Assembly (NCBI GenBank): GCA_044432865.1
Contig: JAWXUF010000001.1
Location: 16,316 to 80,315, forward strand
Direction of reading: 5' to 3'
DNA length: 64,000 nucleotides
Origin: JAWXUE01 sp044432865
GTDB lineage: Bacteria > Bacillota_I > Bacilli_A > Acholeplasmatales > Anaeroplasmataceae
Shown: one piece after another, positions 8,423 through 16,662 of the stretch
Layout: each line of letters starts with the position of its first letter
Numbering within the stretch: the first letter of the stretch is position 1
Translations under genes and position numbers: made by a program
Notes under the pieces: model-generated
The model's input: the letters and a program-made list of their open reading frames with translations, nothing else
The model's database searches: none
Told to the model about the DNA's origin: nothing

Positions 8423-9214
8423 ATGATAAATGATCAATCAATACGTTACAAAAAAGGACTTGGTTCTTATTTCTTTATATTTTACATTGTTGCTGCTGTA
8501 GTATCTTTAGTAATACAGCAAATATACATTGATGTACATAAAATAAATTATGAAATATTGCAAAATATAATTACGTCAGGTGACTATTTCCATTACTTAG
8601 AGGAGTTCCCAGTAACAACCGTTCAAATAATTCAAATGCTATCTTTAACTAATTTTGTTGTATATTCAATATTAGTAATTACACTTTTATATGTACTGAA
8701 GAAAGATTTTATTGAAGATGCTGTAATATTCAAAAAGGAAACATTAAATAAAACAATAAAAACTCTTATTATATATAGCATCATTTTTATAACTCTAAAT
8801 TATTCTATAAATTACATCATATATTTAATTCAAGGATTAATAGGATATGACTCTTCTTCTACTAACCAAATATTTATTGAAGTCGCTTTATCAAAAGCAA
8901 CAATTCTTACAGTAATATCAACAGTAATTTTGGGTCCAATAGCTGAAGAATTAATTTTCAGGAAATGTTTCTTTGGATTAATTAAAAATAAAAAACTTGC
9001 ATTATTAGCAAGTTCATTAGTATTTGGGTTTATTCACATTATATCGTCTATTGGATCATTTGATTTTTTAGAAACAATAATGCTACTTATCCCTTATATA
9101 ACAGCAGGTATATTACTTGGTTTAATATATATAAAGACAGAATTAAATATTTATTATGTAACAATAATTCATATATTAGTTAATTTAATTTCTATTATTC
9201 TTATTCTTATCTAA
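8423..9214 (+). CDS. CPBP family intramembrane metalloprotease
   Basis: Multi-spanning membrane protein of the CAAX protease/bacteriocin-processing (ABI) family. The 263 residues contain six to eight hydrophobic segments and the signature motifs EELIFRKCFFG (EExxxR) near residue 175 and FGFIH (FxxxH) near 205, with a later HILVN in the last membrane segment. The substrate is unknown. The start ATG follows GAGGTGATTTT. It is one of only three plus-strand genes, and its last 30 bases overlap, tail to tail, the end of the ankyrin gene. Confidence 0.88.
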   Translation: MINDQSIRYKKGLGSYFFIFYIVAAVVSLVIQQIYIDVHKINYEILQNIITSGDYFHYLEEFPVTTVQIIQMLSLTNFVVYSILVITLLYVLKKDFIEDAVIFKKETLNKTIKTLIIYSIIFITLNYSINYIIYLIQGLIGYDSSSTNQIFIEVALSKATILTVISTVILGPIAEELIFRKCFFGLIKNKKLALLASSLVFGFIHIISSIGSFDFLETIMLLIPYITAGILLGLIYIKTELNIYYVTIIHILVNLISIILILI

Positions 9215-10123
9215 CATTTTTAAATTAGGTTTATCCTCATAAAAATTTAAGTAATCAATTAAAGACAATGAAAAATTGTCTTTTTTATTTAATATTTTGT
9301 TTGTTATTGCTTTATCAATTATATTGTCACACAAATACTTATAAATATGAGAGTGATTTTTTTTATAATAAATAAAATCAAGAGATGATAAATAATTTTC
9401 AATCAAATCAGATATCTCATAATGATTATTAACCGAAACATCAATTAAGTTTTCACTATACTTGTTTGTAATATCTACAACCGGTAGATATTGTAATAAC
9501 TCCCTAACAATATCTCTATTTCCAAATTTAACTGCATAAAAAAATACTGATTCATCATTATTATTTTTTTGATTTATCAAAAATCTATTAGCATACTTCT
9601 TAACTAATTTAAGATTGTTATATTTAACTGCATAATGCAATATAGAATCATTTATATGATTATAATGTATATTTCCATCATCAAACTTTTCAACGTCATG
9701 ATAATTAAATTTAATAGACTTTAATAATGCATTCTCTTGTTTATTATTAACTAGAGTCAAATCTGTATTATCTGTTAAAAAATCTACTACAGCTTGATTA
9801 TTTGTCTTAATTGCATAGAATAGTGCAACATTACCAAAACAATCTTTAATGTTTGCATTCGCTTTATTTCTTATTAATATTTTAATTATTCCTAATCTAC
9901 CTTTTATAGCTGCATCAAACAAAGGACTTTGCCCATTAGAGTCTTTTAAATCGATATCAATATCATAATCAATTAAAACATTTATACAATCTATTGCTTT
10001 ACCTAAAACAGCATAGTGTAATAAACCTCTTCCAAATTCATCTTGCACATTAAGACTACTGTATTGCAAATACTTTTTTAATTCTAACAAATTATTCCTT
10101 TTTACTTCAAATAAAATATCCAT
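9185..10123 (-). CDS. Ankyrin-repeat protein
   Basis: A 312-residue soluble protein built of about six to seven ankyrin repeats from residue 25 to about 235, for example GRGLLHYAVLGKAIDCINVL, NGQSPLFDAAIKGRLGIIKIL, GNVALFYAIKTNNQAVVDFL, DSILHYAVKYNNLKLVKKY and ESVFFYAVKFGNRDIVRELL. The C-terminal 75 residues are helical and lysine/asparagine rich, without a recognised domain. No signal peptide is present, so it is probably a cytoplasmic protein-binding scaffold; its partner is unknown. It starts shortly after the hup terminator, with AAGGGAG before the ATG. Confidence 0.85.
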   Translation of the reverse strand: MDILFEVKRNNLLELKKYLQYSSLNVQDEFGRGLLHYAVLGKAIDCINVLIDYDIDIDLKDSNGQSPLFDAAIKGRLGIIKILIRNKANANIKDCFGNVALFYAIKTNNQAVVDFLTDNTDLTLVNNKQENALLKSIKFNYHDVEKFDDGNIHYNHINDSILHYAVKYNNLKLVKKYANRFLINQKNNNDESVFFYAVKFGNRDIVRELLQYLPVVDITNKYSENLIDVSVNNHYEISDLIENYLSSLDFIYYKKNHSHIYKYLCDNIIDKAITNKILNKKDNFSLSLIDYLNFYEDKPNLKMLDKNKNNRN

Positions 10124-10144
10124 AGGTACTCCCTTCTAGATTAT

Positions 10145-10186
10145 AAAGAAAAATAACTACAAATAAATTAATATTTGTAGTTATTC
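10145..10186 (-). terminator. Strong terminator of hup
   Basis: Perfect 14-bp inverted repeat (10152-10165 with 10172-10185, loop of six) directly after the hup stop. On the minus strand the stem is followed by TTTTTCTTT. Despite being AT-rich it is the longest perfect hairpin in the window. Confidence 0.85.
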
Positions 10187-10188
10187 TA

Positions 10189-10461
10189 TTATCTTACGTT
10201 ATCTTTTAAACCTTTACCAGCTTTAAATGCAGGTGATTTTAATTCAGGAATTGAGATTTCTTCTCCGCTTCTTGGATTACGACCAGTTCTTGCTTGTCTA
10301 GTTCTAACTTCAAAAGTTCCGAATCCAGATACTACTACTTTTTCATCTTTTGATAATGTCTCAGTAATTGTATCTAAGAAAGTGTCGATTACTTCTTCTG
10401 TTTGTAATCTAGTCATGTTTAACTTATCAGCAACGATTGATACTAATTCATTTTTATTCAT
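10189..10461 (-). CDS. hup: DNA-binding protein HU
   Basis: Histone-like nucleoid protein that bends DNA as a homodimer. The 90 residues match the family exactly: MNKNELVSIVADK at the N-terminus, VVVSGFGTFEVRTR leading into the DNA-inserting arm and GRNPRSGEEI, and the closing PAFKAGKGLKD. In Bacillus the orthologue hbs lies next to spoIVA; here the antiporter and recQ genes are inserted between. A near-consensus promoter is at 10501-10529, and AGGAGG gives strong translation. Confidence 0.98.
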   Translation of the reverse strand: MNKNELVSIVADKLNMTRLQTEEVIDTFLDTITETLSKDEKVVVSGFGTFEVRTRQARTGRNPRSGEEISIPELKSPAFKAGKGLKDNVR

Positions 10462-10500
10462 TTTTATTTCCTCCTACTAAGAAAACCTTATTCGATATAC

Positions 10501-10529
10501 ATTATACCAACATTTTCGACATATTTCAA
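10501..10529 (-). promoter_or_regulatory. Sigma-A promoter of hup
   Basis: Minus strand TTGAAA (10529-10524), 17-base spacer, TATAAT (10506-10501), followed by an AGGAGG ribosome-binding site about 30 bases downstream. Confidence 0.8.
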
Positions 10530-10587
10530 TGTTTTTTTAATTATTTTATTTTTTTTGTTGATATTAGATATTTTTTCGAAAATATCG

Positions 10588-11757
10588 TTATTTTATATCT
10601 CTATCACCACATAGTAACTTAGGTGTTGTTGAATCAAGCAACATTGCACCTAAAGGTGCTGTAATTAAAATAGTAAGTACAGCAAGTGATAAAATTAAAT
10701 TACCAACTTCAAGACCTTGTGATAAAGCAACTGCTCCAATGGATGCTTGTACTGTAGCTTTCGGTAAGTAACCTATAACACAAAAAATTTTCTCTTTAAT
10801 ATTAATGTTTGTTCCAATTAAACAAATTAAAACACCAAGTGATCTAAATGATAAAGTAATAGTTAATAATAACAAAGCTTCAAAACCATAATTAAAAGCT
10901 AGTTCTAAATCAACAATACCTCCAACAAATACAAATAAGAATATTTCAAAGATGAACCACAACTTGTTATAATTAGTTTTAACTTCTTCAATCTTGTTAA
11001 TTTTAGTTAGAAATAGTCCAATTATTATTATTGAGATAAGACTTTGAAATTGGATGTAATCAACTACTAATGTTTCTAGTAAAACAAGACATAAAGAAAT
11101 TAGTAATGTTACTATGACAATTACATATTTATTTACATTTAATTTTGTAAATATTGTTCTTAATAAAAAACCAAAGACTATACCTACACCAACACCAAGA
11201 ATTATTCCAATAGGAAGTTGAATCAATTGAGTAGTAATACTTGAATCACTAAACATACCTAGCACAGAATAAAACACTGTAATTACAAATATATCATCCA
11301 CAGACGACCCAGCAAGTAATAGTTCCGGCATATTACTATTGTACTTATCTTTGTATTTAATCATTCTCGGCACAATAATTGCCGGAGAAACTGCAGCAAG
11401 TACACTCCCTAGTAATAATGCTTCTAGATGATCAATTGGTAAAATTAAAGGACCAAAAATAACAGTAGCTACTATTTCAAATATAGCAGGTATGAAACAT
11501 ATTAATATTGCTGTTTTTCCTAACTTCCTTAATTTAGAAATATCTAATGATAAACCTGCTCTTGTAAGTATTATTACTAAAGCAATTTTCCTAAGATATC
11601 CACCTATCGTAGACATCTCTGCATTAAAGATAGATAAGTATCCTAGAATTATACCAAAAACAATATATCCGATTAATTTTGGCACTTTTATTAAATTAAA
11701 GATATAACTAATTATAATACCTACTACTAAAATTACTACTAGTAATAATACACTCAC
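10588..11757 (-). CDS. Cation:proton antiporter, CPA family
   Basis: Integral membrane monovalent-cation/proton exchanger of 389 residues with about 12 hydrophobic segments. Family features are LTRAGLSLDISKLRKLG in the fourth segment, the discontinuous helix VSPAIIVPRMI, and AGSSVDDIFVI, whose paired acidic residues (VDD) are the transport site typical of electrogenic members. No C-terminal NAD-binding (TrkA-N) domain follows. It starts with GTG, spaced from AGGTGA that overlaps the recQ stop, so it is probably translated together with recQ. Confidence 0.85.
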   Translation of the reverse strand: MSVLLLVVILVVGIIISYIFNLIKVPKLIGYIVFGIILGYLSIFNAEMSTIGGYLRKIALVIILTRAGLSLDISKLRKLGKTAILICFIPAIFEIVATVIFGPLILPIDHLEALLLGSVLAAVSPAIIVPRMIKYKDKYNSNMPELLLAGSSVDDIFVITVFYSVLGMFSDSSITTQLIQLPIGIILGVGVGIVFGFLLRTIFTKLNVNKYVIVIVTLLISLCLVLLETLVVDYIQFQSLISIIIIGLFLTKINKIEEVKTNYNKLWFIFEIFLFVFVGGIVDLELAFNYGFEALLLLTITLSFRSLGVLICLIGTNINIKEKIFCVIGYLPKATVQASIGAVALSQGLEVGNLILSLAVLTILITAPLGAMLLDSTTPKLLCGDRDIK

Positions 11758-11767
11758 AAAAATTCAC

Positions 11768-13762
11768 CTACCATTTCGCTTTTGATGCTAATACATAAGG
11801 ATATACTTCTTTTATTCCTTTATCCATTAATTTATTTCCAACTACTGTCATTGACCATCCAGAATTAATAATACTATCAAGAACAATTATTTTATTTATT
11901 CCACTAAACTCTTTTATTTCGTACGATTTATATGCATTAGCAAATTGATAGACAGAATTTTCCATTTCACTTTGTTTCTTATATTTATCAACTTCTATTA
12001 GATCAATGTATTTTATATTTAAAACGCTAGCTAATTCTTTTGTAAATTCATGATTATCAATACAAGTAATATATTCAAAACCATTTGATACAACTTCTTT
12101 AAGAATCTCTACTGATTTTTCTATTAACTCTTTTTTATGTAAAGAAATATTTTTCACCATCGTACCATAACCAATCTCATTATATCTACATAAACAAATT
12201 CCTTCATTTAGTATAAATGGTAATTTCTTTCTACTTGGAAGTTGCTTTTTAGGTAATATAGGAATTATTAATTTATTTAAATAAATTAACGAATCATTTA
12301 TTTTATCACTATAATCTTCAAATTTATAAACATCATTTTTAATACAATTACTGCATATACCACAATTTTTACTACTAGGATCATCAAGTGTATCAGCAAT
12401 AAATTTACTATAACAATCATCTGTTGTAATGTAATCGTTAAATTCTACTAACTCTTTTTTTCTTGTTTTAGTTATTGAATCATAATGTTTTTTATCATAA
12501 AAATAATCTTCATTAAGAAGTTTATATTCACTTTTGTTTTTTTCTACATATTCATCATTTTCTAAAAACATTAATGCTTTCTTGATTTTAGATAATGATG
12601 TATTAAATTTATTTTGCATTTGAGTAATTGTCATACTTCCATTCTTTAGCGCATTAATAATATTATACGATATATCTTCATCAGCAAAAGCATTATCAAT
12701 AAATGACTCTAATATTTCAACGTCACTTTTATCATTCATTAAAATGGCGTAACTAAAGGGTATATTTCTTCCAGCTCTTCCAATTTGCTGATAGTATGAA
12801 ACAAGATTATTAGGTTGTTGAAAGTGTATTACGAATGATATATCCATCTTATCATAACCCATTCCTAACTTTATTGTAGACACTATAGCTTTGATTTTAT
12901 TACTTTCAAATATCTTAATATTATCTTCAGCATTTTCAATACCAGAGTGATATGCTAAAGTATTATATCCATTTTCATTTAAAAAGTTAGTTAACATATC
13001 ACAGTCTCTTTGAGTCAAACAATAAATTATTCCTACACCTGGTAATAACTCAAGATTCTTTAGTAACCATGCGTATCGGTGTGTTCTATCATTAAAATTT
13101 AAAACTTGAATAGCAATATTATTTCGTTGTAAATTGCCTCTAGTTATATGTAAATTTGTTGAGAGTTTTAATTTTAAATCTTCTACTACTCTATTATTTG
13201 CTGTTGCTGTTGTTGCAAGTATTGGAATTTCATTACTAAGTGATGATACAATTTTATTTAATTTTGAATATTCTAATCTAAAATCATGACCCCAATCAGA
13301 AATACAATGCGCTTCATCAATAACAAAACAACTAATATTTAAATTAAACAATCTTTGTTTAAAATCATTTGTAAATAAAGTTTCTGGTGTAATTAGTAAT
13401 AAATCTAAATTATTATTATCTAAGTCATTTAATATACTTTCTTTTCTATCTTTACTTGTACTATTAAAAACTTCTGTTTTTAATCCTAATTTAATCGCAG
13501 CATTATATTGATTTTCCATTAGAGCAAGCAATGGACTAACAACTAAAGTTATTCCATTGTTTCTTCTTTTTAGTAATTTAGTAGCAATAAAATATACAAG
13601 ACTTTTTCCCCATCCTGTTTTTTGAACAACTAAAGTTCTCTTACCTAATACTACTGCTTCTATGGCTTCATATTGATCTTCCCTAAATGAAGCATTTTCT
13701 CCATATAATTGTTTTAATGCATTACTTGCTTCTTTAAAAATCTCTTCATTTATTATATCCAC
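11768..13762 (-). CDS. RecQ-family helicase fused to a phosphoribosyltransferase-like domain
   Basis: A 664-residue protein. Residues 1 to about 330 form a RecQ-type helicase core: QKTGWGKS (Walker A), VVSPLLALMENQ, FVIDEAHCISDWGHDFR (DEAH with the RecQ aromatic loop), ATTATAN, GIIYCLTQRD and the arginine-finger motif QQIGRAGR. A short winged-helix and a cysteine-bearing region (CGICSNC) follow. The last roughly 110 residues resemble a phosphoribosyltransferase fold, with IIVLDSIINSGWSMTVVGN at the PRPP-binding loop position. The TGWGKS variant and this tail mark a distinct RecQ subfamily that I know from actinobacteria. It probably acts in DNA repair; what the fused domain does is not established. 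GTG start after AGGTGG. Confidence 0.85.
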   Translation of the reverse strand: MDIINEEIFKEASNALKQLYGENASFREDQYEAIEAVVLGKRTLVVQKTGWGKSLVYFIATKLLKRRNNGITLVVSPLLALMENQYNAAIKLGLKTEVFNSTSKDRKESILNDLDNNNLDLLLITPETLFTNDFKQRLFNLNISCFVIDEAHCISDWGHDFRLEYSKLNKIVSSLSNEIPILATTATANNRVVEDLKLKLSTNLHITRGNLQRNNIAIQVLNFNDRTHRYAWLLKNLELLPGVGIIYCLTQRDCDMLTNFLNENGYNTLAYHSGIENAEDNIKIFESNKIKAIVSTIKLGMGYDKMDISFVIHFQQPNNLVSYYQQIGRAGRNIPFSYAILMNDKSDVEILESFIDNAFADEDISYNIINALKNGSMTITQMQNKFNTSLSKIKKALMFLENDEYVEKNKSEYKLLNEDYFYDKKHYDSITKTRKKELVEFNDYITTDDCYSKFIADTLDDPSSKNCGICSNCIKNDVYKFEDYSDKINDSLIYLNKLIIPILPKKQLPSRKKLPFILNEGICLCRYNEIGYGTMVKNISLHKKELIEKSVEILKEVVSNGFEYITCIDNHEFTKELASVLNIKYIDLIEVDKYKKQSEMENSVYQFANAYKSYEIKEFSGINKIIVLDSIINSGWSMTVVGNKLMDKGIKEVYPYVLASKAKW

Positions 13763-13802
13763 TAGTACCCCACCTATCTATTCAATTATACTTTAAAATA
13801 AT

Positions 13803-13830
13803 AAAAAAAAGAATAGTTTCCTATTCTTTT
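13803..13830 (-). terminator. Terminator of spoIVA
   Basis: 10-bp stem AAAAGAATAG / CTATTCTTTT with a four-base loop, followed by T-rich sequence on the minus strand, starting 6 bases after the spoIVA stop. Confidence 0.85.
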
Positions 13831-13835
13831 AATAT

Positions 13836-15305
13836 TTATAAAATGATTGCAATTAATCCTGATGTTTTAGTGTTAACAATTCTAGTTAATGTATCTTGAA
13901 GTTTTACTTTTGCATTTTCAGGAATCATATGGATTTTCGTTTTAATTCCATCATTAACAACTTCAGATAATTTTCTACCGAATATTTCTTTGTCCCAAAC
14001 CTCAGTAATTTCATCATTACCTTCTAATAAATTATCAATTAATAATTTAGATTGTTCTTCACTACCAATAATTGGTTCAAACGTTGATTCAACATCTACT
14101 TTAATTAAGTGAATACTTGGAGCAACAGCTTTTAGTTTAACACCAAATCTTCCAGATTGCTTAATAACTTCTGGTTTTAGAAGTTTCATTTGTTTTACAG
14201 AAGGTAAACTTATTCCATAACCAGTTTCATTAACTGATTTTAGTGCATCACCAATTTGGGAGAAATCTTGTTTTAATGTTGAGTATTCCGATAAAATCGC
14301 AATTAAATCACCTTTTGTATCTAATGATTTCCCAATAAGTGATTCTATGATATCTTCATAATATTGATCATCTAATGTTAATTCTATCGATGCACTTGAT
14401 GTTGATGCATCTTCTAATGTAACATCAACTGTTTTAAATAATAATGTTGCTTGAAGAGCTTCTTTAATTTTTTTTATATCTTTAAATTTTTTATAATCAC
14501 ATGTTTGTTCTTCAATAGTTTGCATTACTCTTTTTTTAATATCATTATCTTCATTTAATACAGTTAAATATTTTGGTAATTCCAAATCAATATTTTCAAT
14601 ATTAAATTCTTGTAATGCAGTATCTAAAATATAATCAATATCTGATGAATCCATATATAATACATTAACTAAGCATGCTGATACATTATATTTTTCTTCA
14701 ATTTCATTTTTACAACTAATTGCTTCTTTAGAATTTGGATTTGATGTATTTATTACTACAACAAATGGTTTGTTTAATTCCTGTAATTGATTGATAACTG
14801 TTTCCTCAGCATATTTATAATCTTCTCTAGAGAAATCTGATATAGTACCATCTGATGTAAGTACAATACCAATCGTAGAATGATTTTCAATTACTTTCTT
14901 TGTTCCTATTTCTGCTGCTTCTTTGAATGAAATAGAATCTTCAAACCATGGTGTTTTCACCATTCTTGGTCCTTCATCATCGAAATGACCCAATGCATTT
15001 GGGATTACATATCCTACAGAGTCAACTAACCTAACATTCATACTAACATTATTAACATTTACTGTAATAGCATTATTTGGGATAAATTTAGGCTCTACAG
15101 TAGTAATCTTTTTACCTTGTGCTGTTTGTGGTAATTCATCTACAATTTTATTTTTTAGAAAGTCATCTGATACATATGGCATTACTTTATTTTCAATAAA
15201 TTTATTAATAAATGTTGATTTACCACTTCTAACTGCTCCAACTACACCAAGATAAAATTCTCCCTGACATCTTTTAATTACTGCTTCTAAACTTTTTTCT
15301 TCCAT
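13836..15305 (-). CDS. spoIVA: Stage IV sporulation protein A, spore coat basement ATPase
   Basis: Mother-cell ATPase that polymerises on the forespore membrane and anchors coat and cortex assembly. The 489 residues match the family length (492 in Bacillus). Walker A GAVRSGKST is at 23-31, LVDSVGY at the Walker B region, then DEGPRMVKTPW, EAAEIGTKKVI and HSTIGIVLTSDGTI; the C-terminal half has GRFGVKLKAVAPSIH, IKVDVES and the conserved GLIAIIL end that contacts SpoVM. I take ATG 15305 since GGAGG is 8 bases ahead; the ATG at 15320 contains that site. This gene is strong evidence for endospore formation. Confidence 0.97.
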   Translation of the reverse strand: MEEKSLEAVIKRCQGEFYLGVVGAVRSGKSTFINKFIENKVMPYVSDDFLKNKIVDELPQTAQGKKITTVEPKFIPNNAITVNVNNVSMNVRLVDSVGYVIPNALGHFDDEGPRMVKTPWFEDSISFKEAAEIGTKKVIENHSTIGIVLTSDGTISDFSREDYKYAEETVINQLQELNKPFVVVINTSNPNSKEAISCKNEIEEKYNVSACLVNVLYMDSSDIDYILDTALQEFNIENIDLELPKYLTVLNEDNDIKKRVMQTIEEQTCDYKKFKDIKKIKEALQATLLFKTVDVTLEDASTSSASIELTLDDQYYEDIIESLIGKSLDTKGDLIAILSEYSTLKQDFSQIGDALKSVNETGYGISLPSVKQMKLLKPEVIKQSGRFGVKLKAVAPSIHLIKVDVESTFEPIIGSEEQSKLLIDNLLEGNDEITEVWDKEIFGRKLSEVVNDGIKTKIHMIPENAKVKLQDTLTRIVNTKTSGLIAIIL

Positions 15306-15351
15306 GAAAAAAACCTCCATATTTTTACTACTTAATAGTATGTTATGGAAG
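15306..15351 (-). terminator. Hairpin whose 3' arm is the spoIVA ribosome-binding site
   Basis: On the minus strand CTTCCATA (15351-15344) can pair with TATGGAGG (15321-15314; 8 bp, one G-U), followed by seven T and the spoIVA ATG. As read-through RNA from the zinc-ribbon gene it looks like an intrinsic terminator, though the 22-base loop makes it weak. The candidate spoIVA promoter lies inside it. Confidence 0.45.
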
Positions 15352-15361
15352 TTTATTTTAT
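15335..15361 (-). promoter_or_regulatory. Candidate sigma-E-type promoter of spoIVA
   Basis: Minus strand ATA (15361-15359), 16-base spacer, CATACTAT (15342-15335); one mismatch to CATACAnT. Predicted start near 15328, about 11 bases before GGAGG. Bacillus spoIVA is sigma-E dependent, which supports this reading. Confidence 0.5.
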
Positions 15362-15371
15362 TACTATAATT

Positions 15372-15950
15372 TTATAATTTTGCACCACAAGATTTACATT
15401 CTCTTTCAGATAACTCATTTGTAACGCCGCAATACTCACATGTAACAAAGCTTTTACTTAATTTTTGATATAAATGATATTGTTGATCTGCAGTTAATGA
15501 TGCTGAAACATTTTTATCTAGATTTTCTTTTTCTTCTTTTGTTAGAAGACATTTATCAATATTCCTTACCATTCCAGATAAAAATGATGACCCAATCATA
15601 ACAACTACAAATAGTATAAATGCTAAAACTGTTAATCCAATATTAAATGCAAAAACTGTTGAGTTAGAAAATGGATCGATACTCATTATCCTAAATGGCG
15701 CTGTAAAAAATAAGATTGCGGCTAGAGCTAGCAAAATTTTTAAAAAAGTTAGCATTTTTTGACAAGATTGAACTACTTCACCTTTTATTTTTTTCATAGC
15801 ATTATCTGCATTAGATTTTTGGGCATTAAAAAATCTCTCTTTTAATTCATCACTTATTAAAAATCCTGGCGCTTTTTTCATAAATGAATCACCTTGAGAA
15901 GTTAATAAATGCGGATCCATTGGGTTACCTGTTCCATTATAATTACTCAT
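15372..15950 (-). CDS. Membrane protein with C-terminal zinc ribbon
   Basis: Not a recognised family. The 192 residues have a soluble N-terminal part of about 65 residues, two membrane segments (about 68-87 and 100-125), a helical region, and a C-terminal zinc ribbon with CEYCG and CKSCG near residues 174-191. It ends just before the spoIVA control region and shares the membrane-plus-terminal-zinc-ribbon plan with the gene at 16663-17220. GGAGG precedes the ATG. A role in sporulation is possible from its neighbours only. Confidence 0.7.
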   Translation of the reverse strand: MSNYNGTGNPMDPHLLTSQGDSFMKKAPGFLISDELKERFFNAQKSNADNAMKKIKGEVVQSCQKMLTFLKILLALAAILFFTAPFRIMSIDPFSNSTVFAFNIGLTVLAFILFVVVMIGSSFLSGMVRNIDKCLLTKEEKENLDKNVSASLTADQQYHLYQKLSKSFVTCEYCGVTNELSERECKSCGAKL

Positions 15951-15988
15951 ATTATACCTCCATGTTTAAAATAGCATTTTTATCATAA

Positions 15989-16297
15989 TCATATTTTAAG
16001 ATTACTTGTTATTTTCAAAATAACCTCAAAGTCATCATCATTTGCCATTATATTTTTTTTAATTTCATTACATTTATTGCACTTGTAGATAATTTTATAT
16101 GTGTCCTTATATTTTTCAATATTAACAGGTACTAAATCACCTAAACAAGGATTAGCTCTATCACCAGGATTATTATCAATATGTATTGAATATAAACACT
16201 TTGGACAATGATCTCTTGCTGTATATCCAAGAGGAGAAACCTCATTACCACAATTTCTACATGTGAATGAAACATCAATCATTTTAAATTTTTTCAT
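15989..16297 (-). CDS. RNHCP-domain zinc protein
   Basis: A 102-residue soluble protein of the RNHCP family, named for a conserved Arg-Asn-His-Cys-Pro; here the motif reads RDHCPKC. Metal-binding pairs are CRNCG, CPKC and a later CNKCN, with the family's IDNNPGDRANPCLGDL in between. The function of the family is unknown. ATG 16297 is chosen because GAGG lies 8 bases ahead; the longer frame extends into the promoter and terminator region. The promoter at 16326-16354 overlaps the spoVIF terminator. Confidence 0.8.
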   Translation of the reverse strand: MKKFKMIDVSFTCRNCGNEVSPLGYTARDHCPKCLYSIHIDNNPGDRANPCLGDLVPVNIEKYKDTYKIIYKCNKCNEIKKNIMANDDDFEVILKITSNLKI

Positions 16298-16325
16298 TTC
16301 AAATACCTCTTCTTCACGATAGTTA

Positions 16326-16354
16326 ATAATACCATATAATAGAAAAAAACTCAA
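16326..16354 (-). promoter_or_regulatory. Sigma-A promoter of the RNHCP gene, nested in a terminator
   Basis: Minus strand TTGAGT (16354-16349), 17 bases, TATTAT (16331-16326). The -35 hexamer is part of the 3' arm of the spoVIF terminator and the U-tract forms the start of the spacer. Confidence 0.6.
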
Positions 16355-16371
16355 GAATTCACTTGAGTTTT
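16341..16371 (-). terminator. Terminator of the spoVIF-like gene
   Basis: 10-bp stem AAAACTCAAG / CTTGAGTTTT, six-base loop, followed by T-rich sequence on the minus strand, immediately downstream of the stop at 16378. Confidence 0.85.
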
Positions 16372-16377
16372 AGTTTT

Positions 16378-16614
16378 TTAAATCATTCCTAGTAGACTTA
16401 AATCTATTCCATCTTTTTGTATTTTTTTTACAAGCATTGTTTCTTTTTCATATGGAATATCTTTATTAGCTAATATTGAAATTTTACGAATTAATTTTCT
16501 TAAATTTTCCTCATCAGATACGTCCATTCTTTTTACTTCTTCAACAATTGATAAAATGTCTTTAGGTTCAATATTTTTATCAGCAATAAAGTCCCAAATC
16601 TTTCCAAAATCCAT
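16378..16614 (-). CDS. SpoVIF-like sporulation protein
   Basis: A 78-residue acidic helical protein. It resembles stage VI sporulation protein F, a coat-assembly factor of about 88 residues in Bacillus, in KPKD-like IEPKDILSIVEEV, then DEENLRKLIRKISILANKDI, EKETMLVKKIQ and a short hydrophobic end. The alignment was made from memory of the family, so the call is moderate. ATG 16614 is set by GGGAGG, which is 8 bases ahead; an upstream in-frame start would lie across that site. Its neighbours spoIVA and zinc-ribbon genes fit a sporulation role. Confidence 0.6.
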   Translation of the reverse strand: MDFGKIWDFIADKNIEPKDILSIVEEVKRMDVSDEENLRKLIRKISILANKDIPYEKETMLVKKIQKDGIDLSLLGMI

Positions 16615-16615
16615 T

Positions 16616-16653
16616 AAAAAAACCTCCCATGTAATTATATTATACAAGGGAGG
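16616..16653 (-). terminator. Terminator hairpin whose 3' arm contains the spoVIF ribosome-binding site
   Basis: On the minus strand CCTCCCTTGTA (16653-16643) pairs with TACATGGGAGG (16633-16623), 11 bp with one mismatch and a nine-base loop, followed by seven T. It ends the gene at 16663, and its GGGAGG is the Shine-Dalgarno of the spoVIF-like gene. Confidence 0.7.
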
Positions 16654-16662
16654 ATTTTATAC

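Noticed and set aside
10540..10587. Terminator after the antiporter gene
   Set aside because: GATATTTT/AAAATATC can pair, but there is no T run behind it; not convincing.
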